Source: Ailanthus altissimus
Taxonomy: Eukaryota > Streptophyta > Magnoliopsida > Sapindales > Simaroubaceae
Assembly: GCA_946807835.1 (NCBI GenBank)
Contig: OX327699.1
Coordinates: forward strand, 18,216,014-18,280,013
DNA: 64,000 bases
Direction of reading: 5' to 3'
The position numbers and the translations under genes are program-made. The notes below the pieces were generated by a model, which saw only the letters and a program-made list of their open reading frames with translations, was not told the DNA's origin and searched no databases. The stretch's first letter is position 1. Every line of letters starts with the position of its first letter. Of this stretch, positions 24,220 to 36,249 are shown one piece after another.

Positions 24220-26066
24220 AAAATACTTAATAAAACTTACTCAAATTCTAAATAATTCCATCCTTTATAAAATAATTTACAATTTAATTTTTAAAATTTA
24301 ATAACATATTTTTATAAACAACATAAAAGCGATTTGTACTAAAAGTTGGCTTTACAATCATTGTAAAATAATAGCCAAAATAATTAGAACTCTAAACATC
24401 AATAAATACAAATTTACAAGAATTCAAATAAAACTAATACATAATAATCAACAAATTAAATAAATTATTATATTTACTATAAAAATTAAAAATAAAACAA
24501 AATAAAACACTACATATTTATGACATAATTTGTTTTTAGGTAAAACCTTGTAAATATGATTGTTGCAAAGATATGAAATATGGTGGCTTTCAACAAAAAG
24601 TTAAAAGCATATTAATTGAATAAGTTTATTTTTATTAATGGTATGCTATGAAATTAAGAAAATATTAGTAAGGTATATTGTTGTGTATTTTGTATAACAC
24701 AAACTAATGCAAGTATACATTATCGCAACAAGTAATATATAATGAGAAAAGTGTCGATCTTACGAGGAATTGTTATTACTACTTGTTAAGTACTGACATT
24801 GTGTCATTCTACTCTTATTCAAGCTATTGGCAATTCAATAATTTTGATATCTAAACTAACTAAACAAAAAGAATAATTACAAAAATTTAGCAAAGAGAAC
24901 AAATATGATAGCACCAATACTCAAATGTTTAAGATTACAATAATCCCTCAATACTTCACTTGAATCCAATTACTCCCTTTAGAACTATCAATATGAATGT
25001 TAACCAAGAACTCTAATATCCTCACAAGCCTCTTCCGATAGTCAAGTGAGTATATCTCATTCAATCAATTATTAATATTCCTATGATAATCAAATTGAAA
25101 TAAGATTCATTAAGTTCAAGTTCTCTAAATGGTCATATATGTCATATGAGTATATTCCTATCTCACATGGAACTCATGTTTTTATACAATGACCATACAT
25201 CAATCTATTCATGGCCAACACAAAATTCTCTTTTCCACGTTCATTAAGGTTCCCAAATCAATCTAATATATTGTCATATAATTAGAAGTATTAAGCATAG
25301 AACAAATTGAACAATTCAAAACAATATGATGAATAAGGGAAAATAATCAATCCAAGCAACATGTTGAGTTCACATTGTAACCCTAGCAATAAAACTTAGT
25401 TTATAATTGTAAACATAAGTTCAGAGCATCTAATAACATCATTATATATACTAGAATGAACAACAAATGTAAAATTGAAGAAAAGAGGAAATTTCCCTTG
25501 ATGCAATAGTGATGTTCTTCCTTCAATATGCAGAATTTCTTCTTCTTGTTGTTGATTCGTGCTTTCAAGCCCCAAATGAAGTGTTGATTTCGTGCTCTCT
25601 ACTGTCCAACCCCTTTTTGGCTCAATAGTGAGTGTTTATATAGGTTTAAAGTTGTAAAAACAAGACAAAACTGCCTTAAAGAATGCCTAGCATCCAATGC
25701 CGTGGCATTCGGATTCAATGTTGCAGTGCTAGAGTTACTGATTTGAATGCCCCGGCCAATACCCCAACACTGCACTATAGCAGATGAATAGTAACTCGTG
25801 TGCATTGTTCATGTACTATAGTAATATCATTGTTCACCTATACTGTTCATCGACACTATTTATATCACTGTTTACATTTTGAGCATTTTAGTACCATCTT
25901 GGATTGTCATCTCAAATAACTCCGTTTGCATTCGGTTTTCAGTATTTTTGCACTGATAGTCCTTAAACTTATAAAACAACATTAATATGCATAAATAGCC
26001 AAATTATTGGGATAAATTGAACAAACATCAAGTTTAGGAGGATAAAATATTTTATGCAATTACGCC
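24220..26066. other. Repeat-like non-coding DNA in the composite insertion
   Basis: No coding frame was recognised. About 24700-26060 has the look of a dispersed plant repeat (AGTGTCGATCTTACGAGGAA near 24750, and a TATA-like TTTATATAGG on the minus strand side near 25635). It is not assigned to a family. Confidence 0.35.
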
Positions 26067-26071
26067 CTATC

Positions 26072-26403
26072 TGATAGACTGTGTAGGATCCACCAACTCC
26101 TTGGTCCACTAACTGGGTAACACCTCAGAGCCAGTAGTGTCCCAACACAGAATTGCATCTCATGTATAACCCCTAACCGTGTCGAACCTAGGATTTCATC
26201 CCTTATAGGCCTTTAAGGTTCGATTGTTGTACCCATCAGGGATGAGATCTATCGAACCTTAAAAGCCTATAAGGGATGAAATCCTAAGTTAGACACGGTT
26301 AGGGATCTTGCATGAGATGCAATTCTGTGTTAGGATGCTAGTGGCTCTAAGGTGTTACCCAGCTAGTGAACCAAGGAGTTGGTGGGTCTCACACAATCTA
26401 TCA
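26072..26403. repeat. Foldback (long inverted-repeat) element
   Basis: Arms of about 154 bp (26072-26225 and 26250-26403) are inverted copies of one another around a 24-base loop. The left arm starts TGATAGACTGTG and the right ends CACAATCTATCA. Matching internal phrases include GGATTTCATCCCTTATAGGC against GCCTATAAGGGATGAAATCC. A third, partial arm follows at about 26404-26590. There is no coding capacity. Confidence 0.85.
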
Positions 26404-28408
26404 AAAAAGTCGACCTTAGTTAAAGTGTATGAGACCCACCAACACCTTGGTCCACTAGTTAAATGACACCTCAGAGTTACTGGCGTCCTAACACACAATT
26501 CTTAAGTTACCCGCACCCCAAAAGAATCAAACCCCCGCCTCCATCTCATAGAGGCCTTTAGAGGTTTGTCCTTATACCCATCAAGCTGGCCAAGTTAAAC
26601 TCTTTAACTTAGTTAAATTTGTTATTCTTTTTATTCAACTCTTGAATAAAAATAAATTTAATTCATATTTTAATAACTAAATTAATTAGAGAATATGATG
26701 AATAGAAAATGTTTTCAACTCTTGAAACATTTCAATATTCGTTCTCAATTTCTCTCTTAATTTTCTAGCCAACCAAAAATACTTAACACTTAACCTAATG
26801 AAAATTAATTCATTTTACTTGTATAAACCAAATACATTTAATTTAACATGTATTTCATTTTAATTTCACTTAAATTTGAATTTGCATTTAACATAACCTA
26901 ACCTTAGTTAGCTTAGTTTAACTTAACCCTTAAGTTAAATAAATATTTAAATATTCTAACCCTAGTTAACTAACTTAACCATGATTATGTTAACTTTTAC
27001 TTAACCATTAAATAAGGTTAACTTAACTTAACTATATGGTTAACCTTTAATCATAGTTAAGTTAAATCATTTATTTAACAATTAAATAAATAAATATTTA
27101 TTTTAATTATTTAACAATTAAATAATCATTAAGTAAAATTACATTTATATCCTTACTAGGTTACCAAGTTAACCTAAAGTGGATCCCACCATTTAAGCAT
27201 ATACTTTAGTTAATTTAACCTTAGTAAATTGCTGAATTTTACTGTATTGAACCATTCAATACGGTACACTGCTCAAGTGCACAAAGAGTACATTTCATAT
27301 TGGGACTTTTTATGTCCACACCCGATTTGTCAAATGAAACTATTTCATGAATCCGTAATCGATGCCCTACACACATGTTACATATATTACAAATCAGCGT
27401 GATAGACCATACAAGTTAAGGTTACAACGTATACGTATAATTCTTTCATCTTTTATACCCTGGATGTGCGGGGATATAGATCAGTATCTCCAGATTCGTA
27501 TTTCGATAAACAATATATGCAAACACTTTTATTATATTGTTTAACCCTGTGGAATAATCTTTTCCCGGGTTTATGCTTGTGGCCACAAGACTTCATGAAA
27601 TACAATCTCGAAGTATGAGATATACAACTTACCTATGTAAGTTGACGGATCCTGTATCTACGCACACTGGACTCCATGAGTATCGGACCATACCCAGCGA
27701 CACATAGCGGTCAGACCATGAAAGGTTTCTGACATATGTGGAACCAAAGTATAATGGATTATTCATAAAACCACCATGGCGTTCAGGTGAAAGGACCATG
27801 AATACTACTCAACTCGAGAGGACCTTCCTTTGACGGCTTCATAGGATATTTATTGGGGTCCTCGTGAGTCTGTTCAGTATCCAGTCCTGACCTATATAAG
27901 CTCTAAGCTCATGGTCAGCTAAAATAACCATCTGAACTAGTCAGATATAGACATACACTAATCTATATTATAGTAATTCATCGATAGACCCGCAATGATG
28001 AACATAGATCAGGAACATTATGTTTGAGATATACTTATATACTGACATTTCTTAGCACCTATTGCAACTCTTTGCAACTATATCATTATAAGTATACTCT
28101 CAAGTCTTTGTCCCATTGTAGACAAGGTTCTAACTCTTTAGACCTTACTGACTGTTATAACATGCTAACTCTTAACAATGCTAACTCTTAGCATTTATAA
28201 CTCTCAGCTTTACTAACTCTTAGCCTTGGTCTAAACTCCTTTAAACCAGATCTGAACTCCTTCAGATCATACAATGTCTGTAATGTTACAAGCATTATAC
28301 TATATAATTATAATATTAACAATTTTTATTTGAAATATTTATTGTATGAATATTAAACAATTAATATTCATACAATATTGGAATTTCACGTATGCACCAG
28401 CTCCAACA
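26072..28408 (-). mobile_element. Solo LTR of the copia family, minus orientation, with foldback end
   Basis: Read on the minus strand from 28408 it starts TGTTGGAGCTGGTGCATACG and follows the family LTR to about 26590. The remaining 520 bp (26072-26590) is a foldback module not seen in the other copies. CTATC flanks the whole unit (26067-26071 and 28409-28413), suggesting that it inserted as one piece. The end CTATCA differs from the family's usual CCAACA, so an alternative is an LTR truncated by the foldback element. Confidence 0.6.
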
Positions 28409-28609
28409 CTATCATATACGCGTCAATACACAAGTTTAAAAAAGCTCAAAAAACTCTACTCCTAAAAGCCTAAATTTTGAGCTTTTATAAGTATAGACAA
28501 AATAACTTTTTTTAATTCCCAAAAGCTCTTCTTTAATTGTAACCAAATGTCATCAAAAAATCTAAAAATAGCCTTTGGCATTAAAACAACTCTTTTTGCT
28601 AGTAGAGAA

Positions 28610-30907
28610 TGTTGAGTTGAGTGTGTGATTTATGAGTGTACATATAATTTTAAAATTTTACAACATGCAGTGGAAGCATGTTAATATAATGCATTCAATT
28701 TAATAAAATTAAACATATATATCACATATATGCACAAGTATAACTATTATACAAAATTTATAAATGATGAACAATTGTGCTAAAACAACATGTAAAGAAC
28801 ACTTACCTAATAAATGTAGCTTTATAAAAACTTCAAGTCCTTCAATCTCTAAATGTAGAGCTTACCTTGAAGTGTATTGTTAAACAATTCTAACCTATAA
28901 CGGCTTAGTAGGATTATAGAGTTAGAATTGTAGCTTTTGATTTAGAATTTGCAGCTATATATATTCAAACTCTTTGAATACAAATATTTATTTTCATAAA
29001 GATGAATATATGGTTTAACTATCCATGAAAGGAGAAAAATAAAAGTCTTACCATAGCATTTCTCTCTCCCTTAACCACCTCACTTGGCCGAAAATGTGCT
29101 ACCAAGTGTGTTAAGAAAGACACTTTCATTTTATTTTCAACATTTTTTGAATAAACAAAACAAGTGCTCCACTCGTCACCATTATCAATTGGCCTAAGTC
29201 CCTCAATTAAGTATTATAAGCTTCTTTAATTATTCTAATGGCCAACATTTGATTGATTCCATTCACCAAAATTAATGGCCCGGCTATATACATTGCATAA
29301 TTGAAATGATAACATTTCATTTTATTATTTTATTGTGCTAGTGCTTAAAAATATCATTTGCCATTTAATTTAAAAAAGCTTGGTCCACTTTTGCATTTAT
29401 TATTTGAAACATAAATGGTCCAATATTATTTAATATGTTTCAACTTTTTACCTAATAAATTTAATTCAATTAATTATTCAAAATACTATTTGAATAAATA
29501 ATTTACCACACTAATTTTCACTAGCAATGTTAATTGGTAAATTTAAGGTAAAAATAATTTATGAATCAAATTGTTCCAATTGTCAATATCTCATTAATTA
29601 AAAACTCTTATTAACTAATTAAGTGATATAGTTAACAATTAAGTCTTGACAAATGCACATCCCAAAGGATCCCGAAGGATCCTGAAACAATTATCCGATT
29701 TGCTAAAATTTACTGGATTGAATTATTTAATCTAGTTTGCTACCCTAGTGTGCAACGAGTATACTTTATGTTGTGAGACTCTCTAGGTCCACGCCTAATT
29801 TTTCATATGAAGCTCCTCCATATGTCTGTGAACAATGTTTCACACACACGTTATGGATATTACAAAGCAGTGTGTTAGACCATGCAAGTTAAAGCTATAG
29901 TATATTCGTATAATCCTTCTGTCATCCTGAAATAGTATAGATATAGATCATTACCGTCAAATCTCTATTTACTCGACCATGAACTTATCTCTAGATTTGT
30001 ATTTTTAAAAATAATATCCACAAACACTTTGTGATATTATTTATCCCTACGGAAGTTTTTTTTTTTTTGGTTTATACTTGTGGCTACAAGACTTTTTGAA
30101 ATACAATCTCAGAGCATCAGGATATATAACTCACTCATATGAGCTGACGGATCTCATATCTATGCACACCAGACTCCATGAGCATCAAACCATACCTAAC
30201 AATCAAACCATGAAAGATTTCTGATATGTGTGGAACCAAAGTATGGTGGATCACTTACAAGCCCACTATGGCGCTTAGGTCAAAGGACCATAAATACTTC
30301 TCAACTCATAAGACCTTCGATTGATGGCTATATAAGATATCTATTGGAGGTTCTCGTGAGTTTGTTCAGTACCCAATCCTCGTTGTATACTTATATCTCT
30401 ATAAGAGCTTTTACTAAGCTCTTGGTTTGTTAAGACTAATCATCTGAACTATTTCAGATATAGATATACACTAATCTATATTAATAGGTTTCACCGATAA
30501 ATCTGCATCGATGAAATTAGATCAGGAATATAGTGTTTGAGAACATAATTGCATAATGACATTTTCTAACACCATTTGCAACTTTTTAGATCTACGTCAT
30601 TACTAATATATTCTCAAGTCTTTGTCCTATTTAAGACAAGGCTCTAACTCTTTAGATTTCACTAACTCTTATAACCTGCTAACTCTTAACACTTATAACT
30701 TTTAGTGTTGTTAACTCTTAGCATTGATTTAAACTCTTTTAGACCAGATCTGAACTCCTTCAGATCATACAATGTCTGAAACGTTACAAACATCTTACTA
30801 TTTAATAATTAATAATATTAATAATTTTATTAAAAATAATAATTGTATAAATACTATAATTAAATATTTATATATAATAGGATGGCACATAAGCACAAAT
30901 CCCAACA
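28610..30907 (-). mobile_element. Solo LTR of the copia family, minus orientation
   Basis: A 2298-bp unit flanked by perfect GAGAA duplications (28605-28609 and 30908-30912). On the minus strand it runs TGTTGGGATTTGTGC...CTCAACTCAACA. It shares the family blocks ACATTGTATGATCTGAAGG and the repeated CTAACTCTTA phrases. There is no interior, so it is a recombination product of a full element. Confidence 0.85.
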
Positions 30908-31279
30908 GAGAATGCCAACCAAACATGCACTTATTCTTTTTTATCCATGTTAAAAATGCCATACGCTTGAAAATTGAGGCTAAAAGAATATGCATACCTT
31001 TTCTCTCCACTGATCAATTCATTGATTTAGTGAAACAAACTGCTCCTTCCAATAGACAGTTGAGTAATTTATAATTTTTTCTTCTTTTGAAGACTACCAA
31101 ATTTCTATATTGCGGTGGATATCAGTTGTGCTTTTTTTTTTTAAGGAAATAGCTTTGGAAGAATCTTTTTTTCTCATTTCACTTCTTTTTTTGTTCATAA
31201 ATTGGAATAAAATAGTTTCCTCCTTCTAGGAAAGATCTTTATACATAAGACCTTTGTTATGGGAAGTGGTCATAAATTG

Positions 31280-31950
31280 TAATCACTGAAAAATTATTCA
31301 CCCCTATTATTACTGTCGCCACCTTCCGCACTCTATCAATGATTGATGTCACTATTAATATTTTTGGAATCCTCATTGATCAATTTACTTAACTATACAA
31401 TCATCATCAATGTTAGATTGAACGTTTACGAAAAAAATTGGAGTTGAAATTTCTGACTCAAGCAATACTAACAAAATAAAACGATGTCAATAAAATCATT
31501 CACTGACACCAAATTAGTATTAGTGAATGTCATTTTTGTATAGTGATATTTACTATGCAAGCCTAACTTCCACGCCACTCACAAGCTATGATTGGATTTA
31601 TCTATTAAATCTCTTTCACTCAAGTTAGGTTAAGCAAATTCGCAACATTAGTTTTTTGGACTCCAAGAGCTCTTCAAAAGTTTGGTGGGCCTTACTTCCA
31701 AACTTATAGGGGCAAAAATATCGAGATCTAACATTTAAGCCTAAAGGTGGGCAATCGGTTTGGTTAACCAAAAACTGAACCGAACCGAACCGAATCAAAT
31801 TTTTTGATTTAGTTCGGTTTAGAGTTTGGTTTAAAATTCAATTTAATTTATTTGAAACTAATCGGTTCAATTTTAATTTGATTTCGGCTCAGTTCGATTC
31901 TGTTTTAACCGAAGAAAAAAATACTAAAAATTTGAAAACCAAATCGAATT
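31280..31950. other. Intergenic, no gene seen
   Basis: No coding frame. Its distal part (31755-31990) is a low-complexity stretch of repeated GAACCGAACC / GGTTCGGTT phrases in both orientations, of the kind found in small plant repeats. Confidence 0.5.
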
Positions 31951-31954
31951 AAAC

Positions 31955-32955
31955 CTGTTCAGTTTGGTTTACTTGAATAAATCGATTCTAATTTTTTTGA
32001 AATCGACAAATGTCCACCCCTATTTAGGCCTAAGTGTATCTTTCACACAATCTGCTATATAATCACGAAATCATTGTAGCCAGTGATATTCTGCCACGTC
32101 ATGATCACCTATAACCACTCCATACAAATGACAATTTTATATTTTTACTCATAAAAGATCGTGTTAATAAATTTGTGGTGAGTTTTATTTTTTATCATTT
32201 TAATCTTTAATTTAATCAAAAGTGACACGTATTATAATGTAATTAGTTTATTTTTTAATTTAAATTAAAATATAAAATAAATAACACATTTCATAATATA
32301 AAATGTTATAATAACACGTGTTGCCATGTAATTAACTTTTTATATTTTAAATAAAAAATTTAAAAATAAATTTACTATAAATCAAAAAAATTAATAAAAA
32401 CTAAAAAAAATGAGCAAGCCACCATCGTTATCATCAACATCAGTCGACCCACCAGTGCTAACTAATAGTGAATTAACTCAAAATGAATGTCATTCAACTT
32501 AGAATTTGTGATTTACTTTAGTAATAGAGTTATTTTCATCAAATATTAATGAATTGGTGGATGGATAACATTGTTATTAGAACAATACCGCAATCAAAGT
32601 GTTATTTTATAATAATTTAAGAGGTGATAATGTTAATTTCCACTCAATTATGTCCATTAACACGTGATTTATTGTCTCCATTTTTTGTATAGTAATTTAC
32701 TGTAGAGGAATATCAATTCACCGATTACCAATTACTACACCTTTTCTCTTTAGTAACCGTTGGGTAAAATCTAATAACTATTGGCTGTGTGTTATGATGT
32801 TAGGCGATAACATAGATTTTTATCTAACTTCTTAACTACTCTATTAACTTTTTAATTTTTGACTTTTCTAGCTTTTTTCTTTTGTCTTCTTTCAAACTTT
32901 CACAAGCTTTGACCTGACTCTATTAAGTTTCGTAATATAAAACGTTATAATAATA
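31955..32955 (+). repeat. Left copy of a diverged ~1-kb direct duplication
   Basis: Matches 33090-34030 nearly throughout. Shared landmarks are CCACCCCTATTTA, AATAAATTTGTGGTGAGTTT, GAGGAATATCAATTCACC and CCGTTGGGTAAAATCTAATA. It is non-coding and AT-rich. Confidence 0.8.
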
Positions 32956-33089
32956 TGTGTTATTATATAGTTAATTTTTTTATATTTTACATAAAAAAAT
33001 TTAAATTTAAATAGAAGTAATTTTGTTCAAATTAAAAAAAATATGAAAATTTTTTAAAAAAATTAAAAATTAAATTAAACTAAACTGAA

Positions 33090-34030
33090 TCAATTCAATT
33101 CGGTTCGATTTGATTTATTTGAATCAATCGATTCAAATTTTTTAAAATCAACAAATGACCACCCCTATTTAAATCCAAGTGATATCTTTTCACACAATTT
33201 ATTATGTAAGCACAAAATCATTGCAGGCAATGATATTCTGTGTCACGATACAATCACTTATAATCACTCTAAACAAATGATAATTTTATATTTTAAAAGA
33301 TCATGTTAATAAATTTGTGGTGAGTTTTATTTTTTATTATTTTAATCTTTAATTTAATCAAAAATAATACGTATTATAATGCAATTAGTTTATTTTTTAA
33401 TTTAAATTAAAATATAAAATAAATAATATATTTTATAATATAAAATATTATCATAACACATGTCACCATGCAATTAACTTTTTTTTATATTCTAAATAAA
33501 AATTTTAAGAATAAATTTTCTATAGATCACAAAAATTATTATAAACTAAAAAAATGAGCAACCCACCACTATTATCGTCAACGACAATCGACTTACCACT
33601 ATTAACTGATGACGAATTAACTTAAAATAAATGTTATTAAACTTAAAATTTTATAATTTACTTTAATGATAGAGTTATTTTCATCGCCTATTAATAAATT
33701 GGTGGATGAATAATATTGTTATTAGAACAATACTGCAGTTTATCATAATTTAAGAGGTGATAATATTATTTTCCACTCAATTAGTCTGTTAACACCTGAT
33801 TTGTTGTCTCCAATTACTAAAGAGGAATATCAATTCACCAATTATCATTTAATGCAACAACTACCCCTTCTCTCCTTAGTAGCCGTTGGGTAAAATCTAA
33901 TAGCTATTGGCTATGCGCTATAATGTTAGGCAATAATATAGATTTTTACCTAACTCTATTAACTTTCTACTTTTTGGCTTTTCTTGTCTTCTCTTAGCTG
34001 CTTGCACAAGCTTTTACTAACTTTTGCTCT
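33090..34030 (+). repeat. Right copy of the diverged ~1-kb direct duplication
   Basis: Partner of 31955-32955, with small indels and many substitutions, so the duplication is old. About 130 bp of T/A-rich DNA separates the copies. Confidence 0.8.
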
Positions 34031-36245
34031 GATTTTTTTATTATACTGTACTAAAATTATATTATGTTTCATTATTCATCTTGTAATCATCAGCACAATC
34101 TTCCATCCATCTCATAATTATTAACACAATCTTCAATATATCATTACTTCAACTAATTATTTTTAAAAATATAAATTTTACAAAAAATATTTCTAATCAC
34201 ACTTTCAATCTTTTTATTAAACTTATATTCAATAAATTAAGTTAACAAAAAATCACTTTTTGTAAAAATTTTAAAAACAACAGATATTTTATTAAATTCT
34301 TATATTTAATTAAAATTTTACCACCTCAACTATTAATACCAAACATTGTCTTTTTATAAATGAATTTTAAACGAAAATTTATACTTTCAAACTTTTTCCT
34401 GTTATTACTTTTAATATATGATGGCCTGTTTTTTAACGGACAAATAGATAAGATAAATCTTCTACGTCAACTTACTTAACATGTTATGAGTCGAAAATGA
34501 TACATCAAATTGATTGAAATATTTTGACAAATCTGGCCAATTCCTTTTAATTAGTAATCTTTTGTTAATAAAATTAAAAATAAAAAGCAATAATATTTTA
34601 GGTACAAACCCGTTCATACTACTTGCGTAAAATAATATAATTAAAAATAAATAAATGTAAAAAGTAAATTATATAAATTATATAATATTAAGTGAACCAA
34701 TTATATTATACTATGTCAGGTAATATGTATGTGTTTATAATTTAGTTTGTATATATAATTTAATTTTTTTTTTTAAATATGATTAAACTTGGTTGATTGT
34801 CTAGAGGACCATTTTTTCTATTACATGTGAAAATATTTTGTTACACATTTTAAATTTTTGTCACATGTTTTAAGTTTTTTTAAAAATATAATGTGTAATC
34901 AAATTGAAAAAACAATTAATAAAAAAATAGATGGGTAACAAAAGTAATTTGAAATATATGGAAAAAGAAATAGAGAATGTCTTGCGTATAAGAGTTATTT
35001 TGTGTGATATTTTTGGTGGTTTTCTTGGTTATAGAATTCCCTCTGGATTTGCAAATTATCTATTGGCTTAAAAAAAAACAAACGTGTTGGACTGTTTCCC
35101 TCTTGAATAAGGCAATCCAATCCGCTATGATTAGCGTACCGTGGTACAATAGAAGTCTAGTCTGCCTGTTCATTCTCCTAATTCTGAAGCAACTGACATT
35201 GACTTTGATTTGAATTTCAATGGAGACAGATTGACCTTATCCCAAGGACCCTCTCTTCGCAACAAAAAGATATTATCAATAACATCAAAATAAGATTATT
35301 TTTTAATAATGTTCATAAATTTTAAAAAAATGGACATTAATATCCGATTATTAAAAAATATTTTATAAAAATTAATTTTTAATATGGTAGAATCTCAAAA
35401 GTGTCTAAAATACTGTTAATAACATATTTATCTTGATAATTATATCTTAATTTATATAATTAGCACAAATCTCAATTTAAATAACACCCATTTGAGTTTA
35501 AAAAATTAAATATAAATTAAAATAAAATTTAATAAACAACATTTTAATCTCACATAAAATTAATATTTCCACTAAGGTTTTAATTTTTAGTTCAATATTT
35601 GCTAGACTTTATTAAAGAACTAACAAATAAATTTCAACAAATTCATAATTAAACTCATTATCAAAATTTTTAATCCACTTACTAAGAGAAGTGAAAAAAA
35701 AAATAAAAATTAGCTTTAATTCTATATCAACAAATTATTGCATAATTTTACAAAATTTAATTCATTTTAAGTGTTGTTTTACTTTGCTACTTTTTTTATC
35801 TTTAAATTTTAACTTATTTGAACTAACAATTAAGTATTAATAAATGACATTACTTTAAAGATATTGGTGATAATATTTTAAATAAAAATATAATTACTAA
35901 ATGAAATTGTACCTCTTCCTTTTCACCATTGGTATTTTAACATTATAAAAAAAAAAAAAGCAATAACAACATTTTGATCTAAAACAAAAGAAAAAAAAAA
36001 GGAACTTGAGAGTGAAAAATCCCTATGAATTCTTGCATTGTGAAGAAGGGATTTTTTTTTTTTCCTAATCTTTCTTATCATTCTCGGACCGTCAAAAGGT
36101 AATAATATAATCTTGTTCAATCCAAATTTCGACAACTGAGATGTTATTTAAATTCGATTTTTGTATTATTTGATTAAGACATGCAATTCCAAACGAGTAT
36201 AGAGGCAAGTTTCTTCGGTTTAGTTACACAAGCTTTACATTTGCA
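34031..36245. other. AT-rich intergenic DNA
   Basis: No supported gene. Short frames (for example at 35004-35213) lack coding character. Homopolymer A and T runs are common. Confidence 0.5.
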
Positions 36246-36249
36246 ATTA

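Larger units (their letters stand above)
24050..30929. mobile_element. Composite insertion within exon 4 of the aminotransferase pseudogene
   Basis: The left border carries CGTTTGATTGAACTT. The right border on the complementary strand carries ATGTTTGGTTGGCATTC, so the outermost ends look like imperfect inverted repeats of a small DNA transposon. Subterminal AGAAGTAGAGTTTT at about 24100 also matches AGGAGTAGAGTTTT read in reverse near 28460. Later insertions (a foldback element and two solo LTRs) swelled it to about 6.9 kb. Superfamily and target duplication are not resolved. Confidence 0.5.
23122..31279 (+). pseudogene. Degraded duplicate of the branched-chain aminotransferase gene
   Basis: Segments match the intact gene at 39438-42690 in the same order and orientation. 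Exon 2 matches at 23122-23198, with the following GTAACTG donor. Exon 3 matches at about 23525-23690 (shared GATAATCTTGGATTT, GTTATGGAAA and TTGAGCCCTTC). The first part of exon 4 is at 23999-24049, reading GLFEGLKTYKREDG. The rest of exon 4 is at 30930-31063, including a residue run FLSTDQFIDLVKQT that parallels [14 protein letters not shown]. Exon 5 is at about 31216-31279 (shared ATGGGAAGTGG). Exon 1 and exons 6-10 were not found. Exon 4 is split by about 6.9 kb of transposon DNA and also has a one-base insertion. Exon 4's 3' splice site is also altered (ATG in place of CAG). It is a dead copy, probably from an old local duplication. Confidence 0.85.

Noticed and set aside
26072..26403. A tRNA or tRNA-derived gene near GGTTCGA phrases
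   Set aside because: The GGTTCGA is part of a symmetric foldback arm. No cloverleaf or A-box/B-box spacing was found.
30772..31074. A 100-residue frame as a functional gene
   Set aside because: It crosses the border of a solo LTR and continues into the pseudogene's exon 4. It is a fusion of debris.
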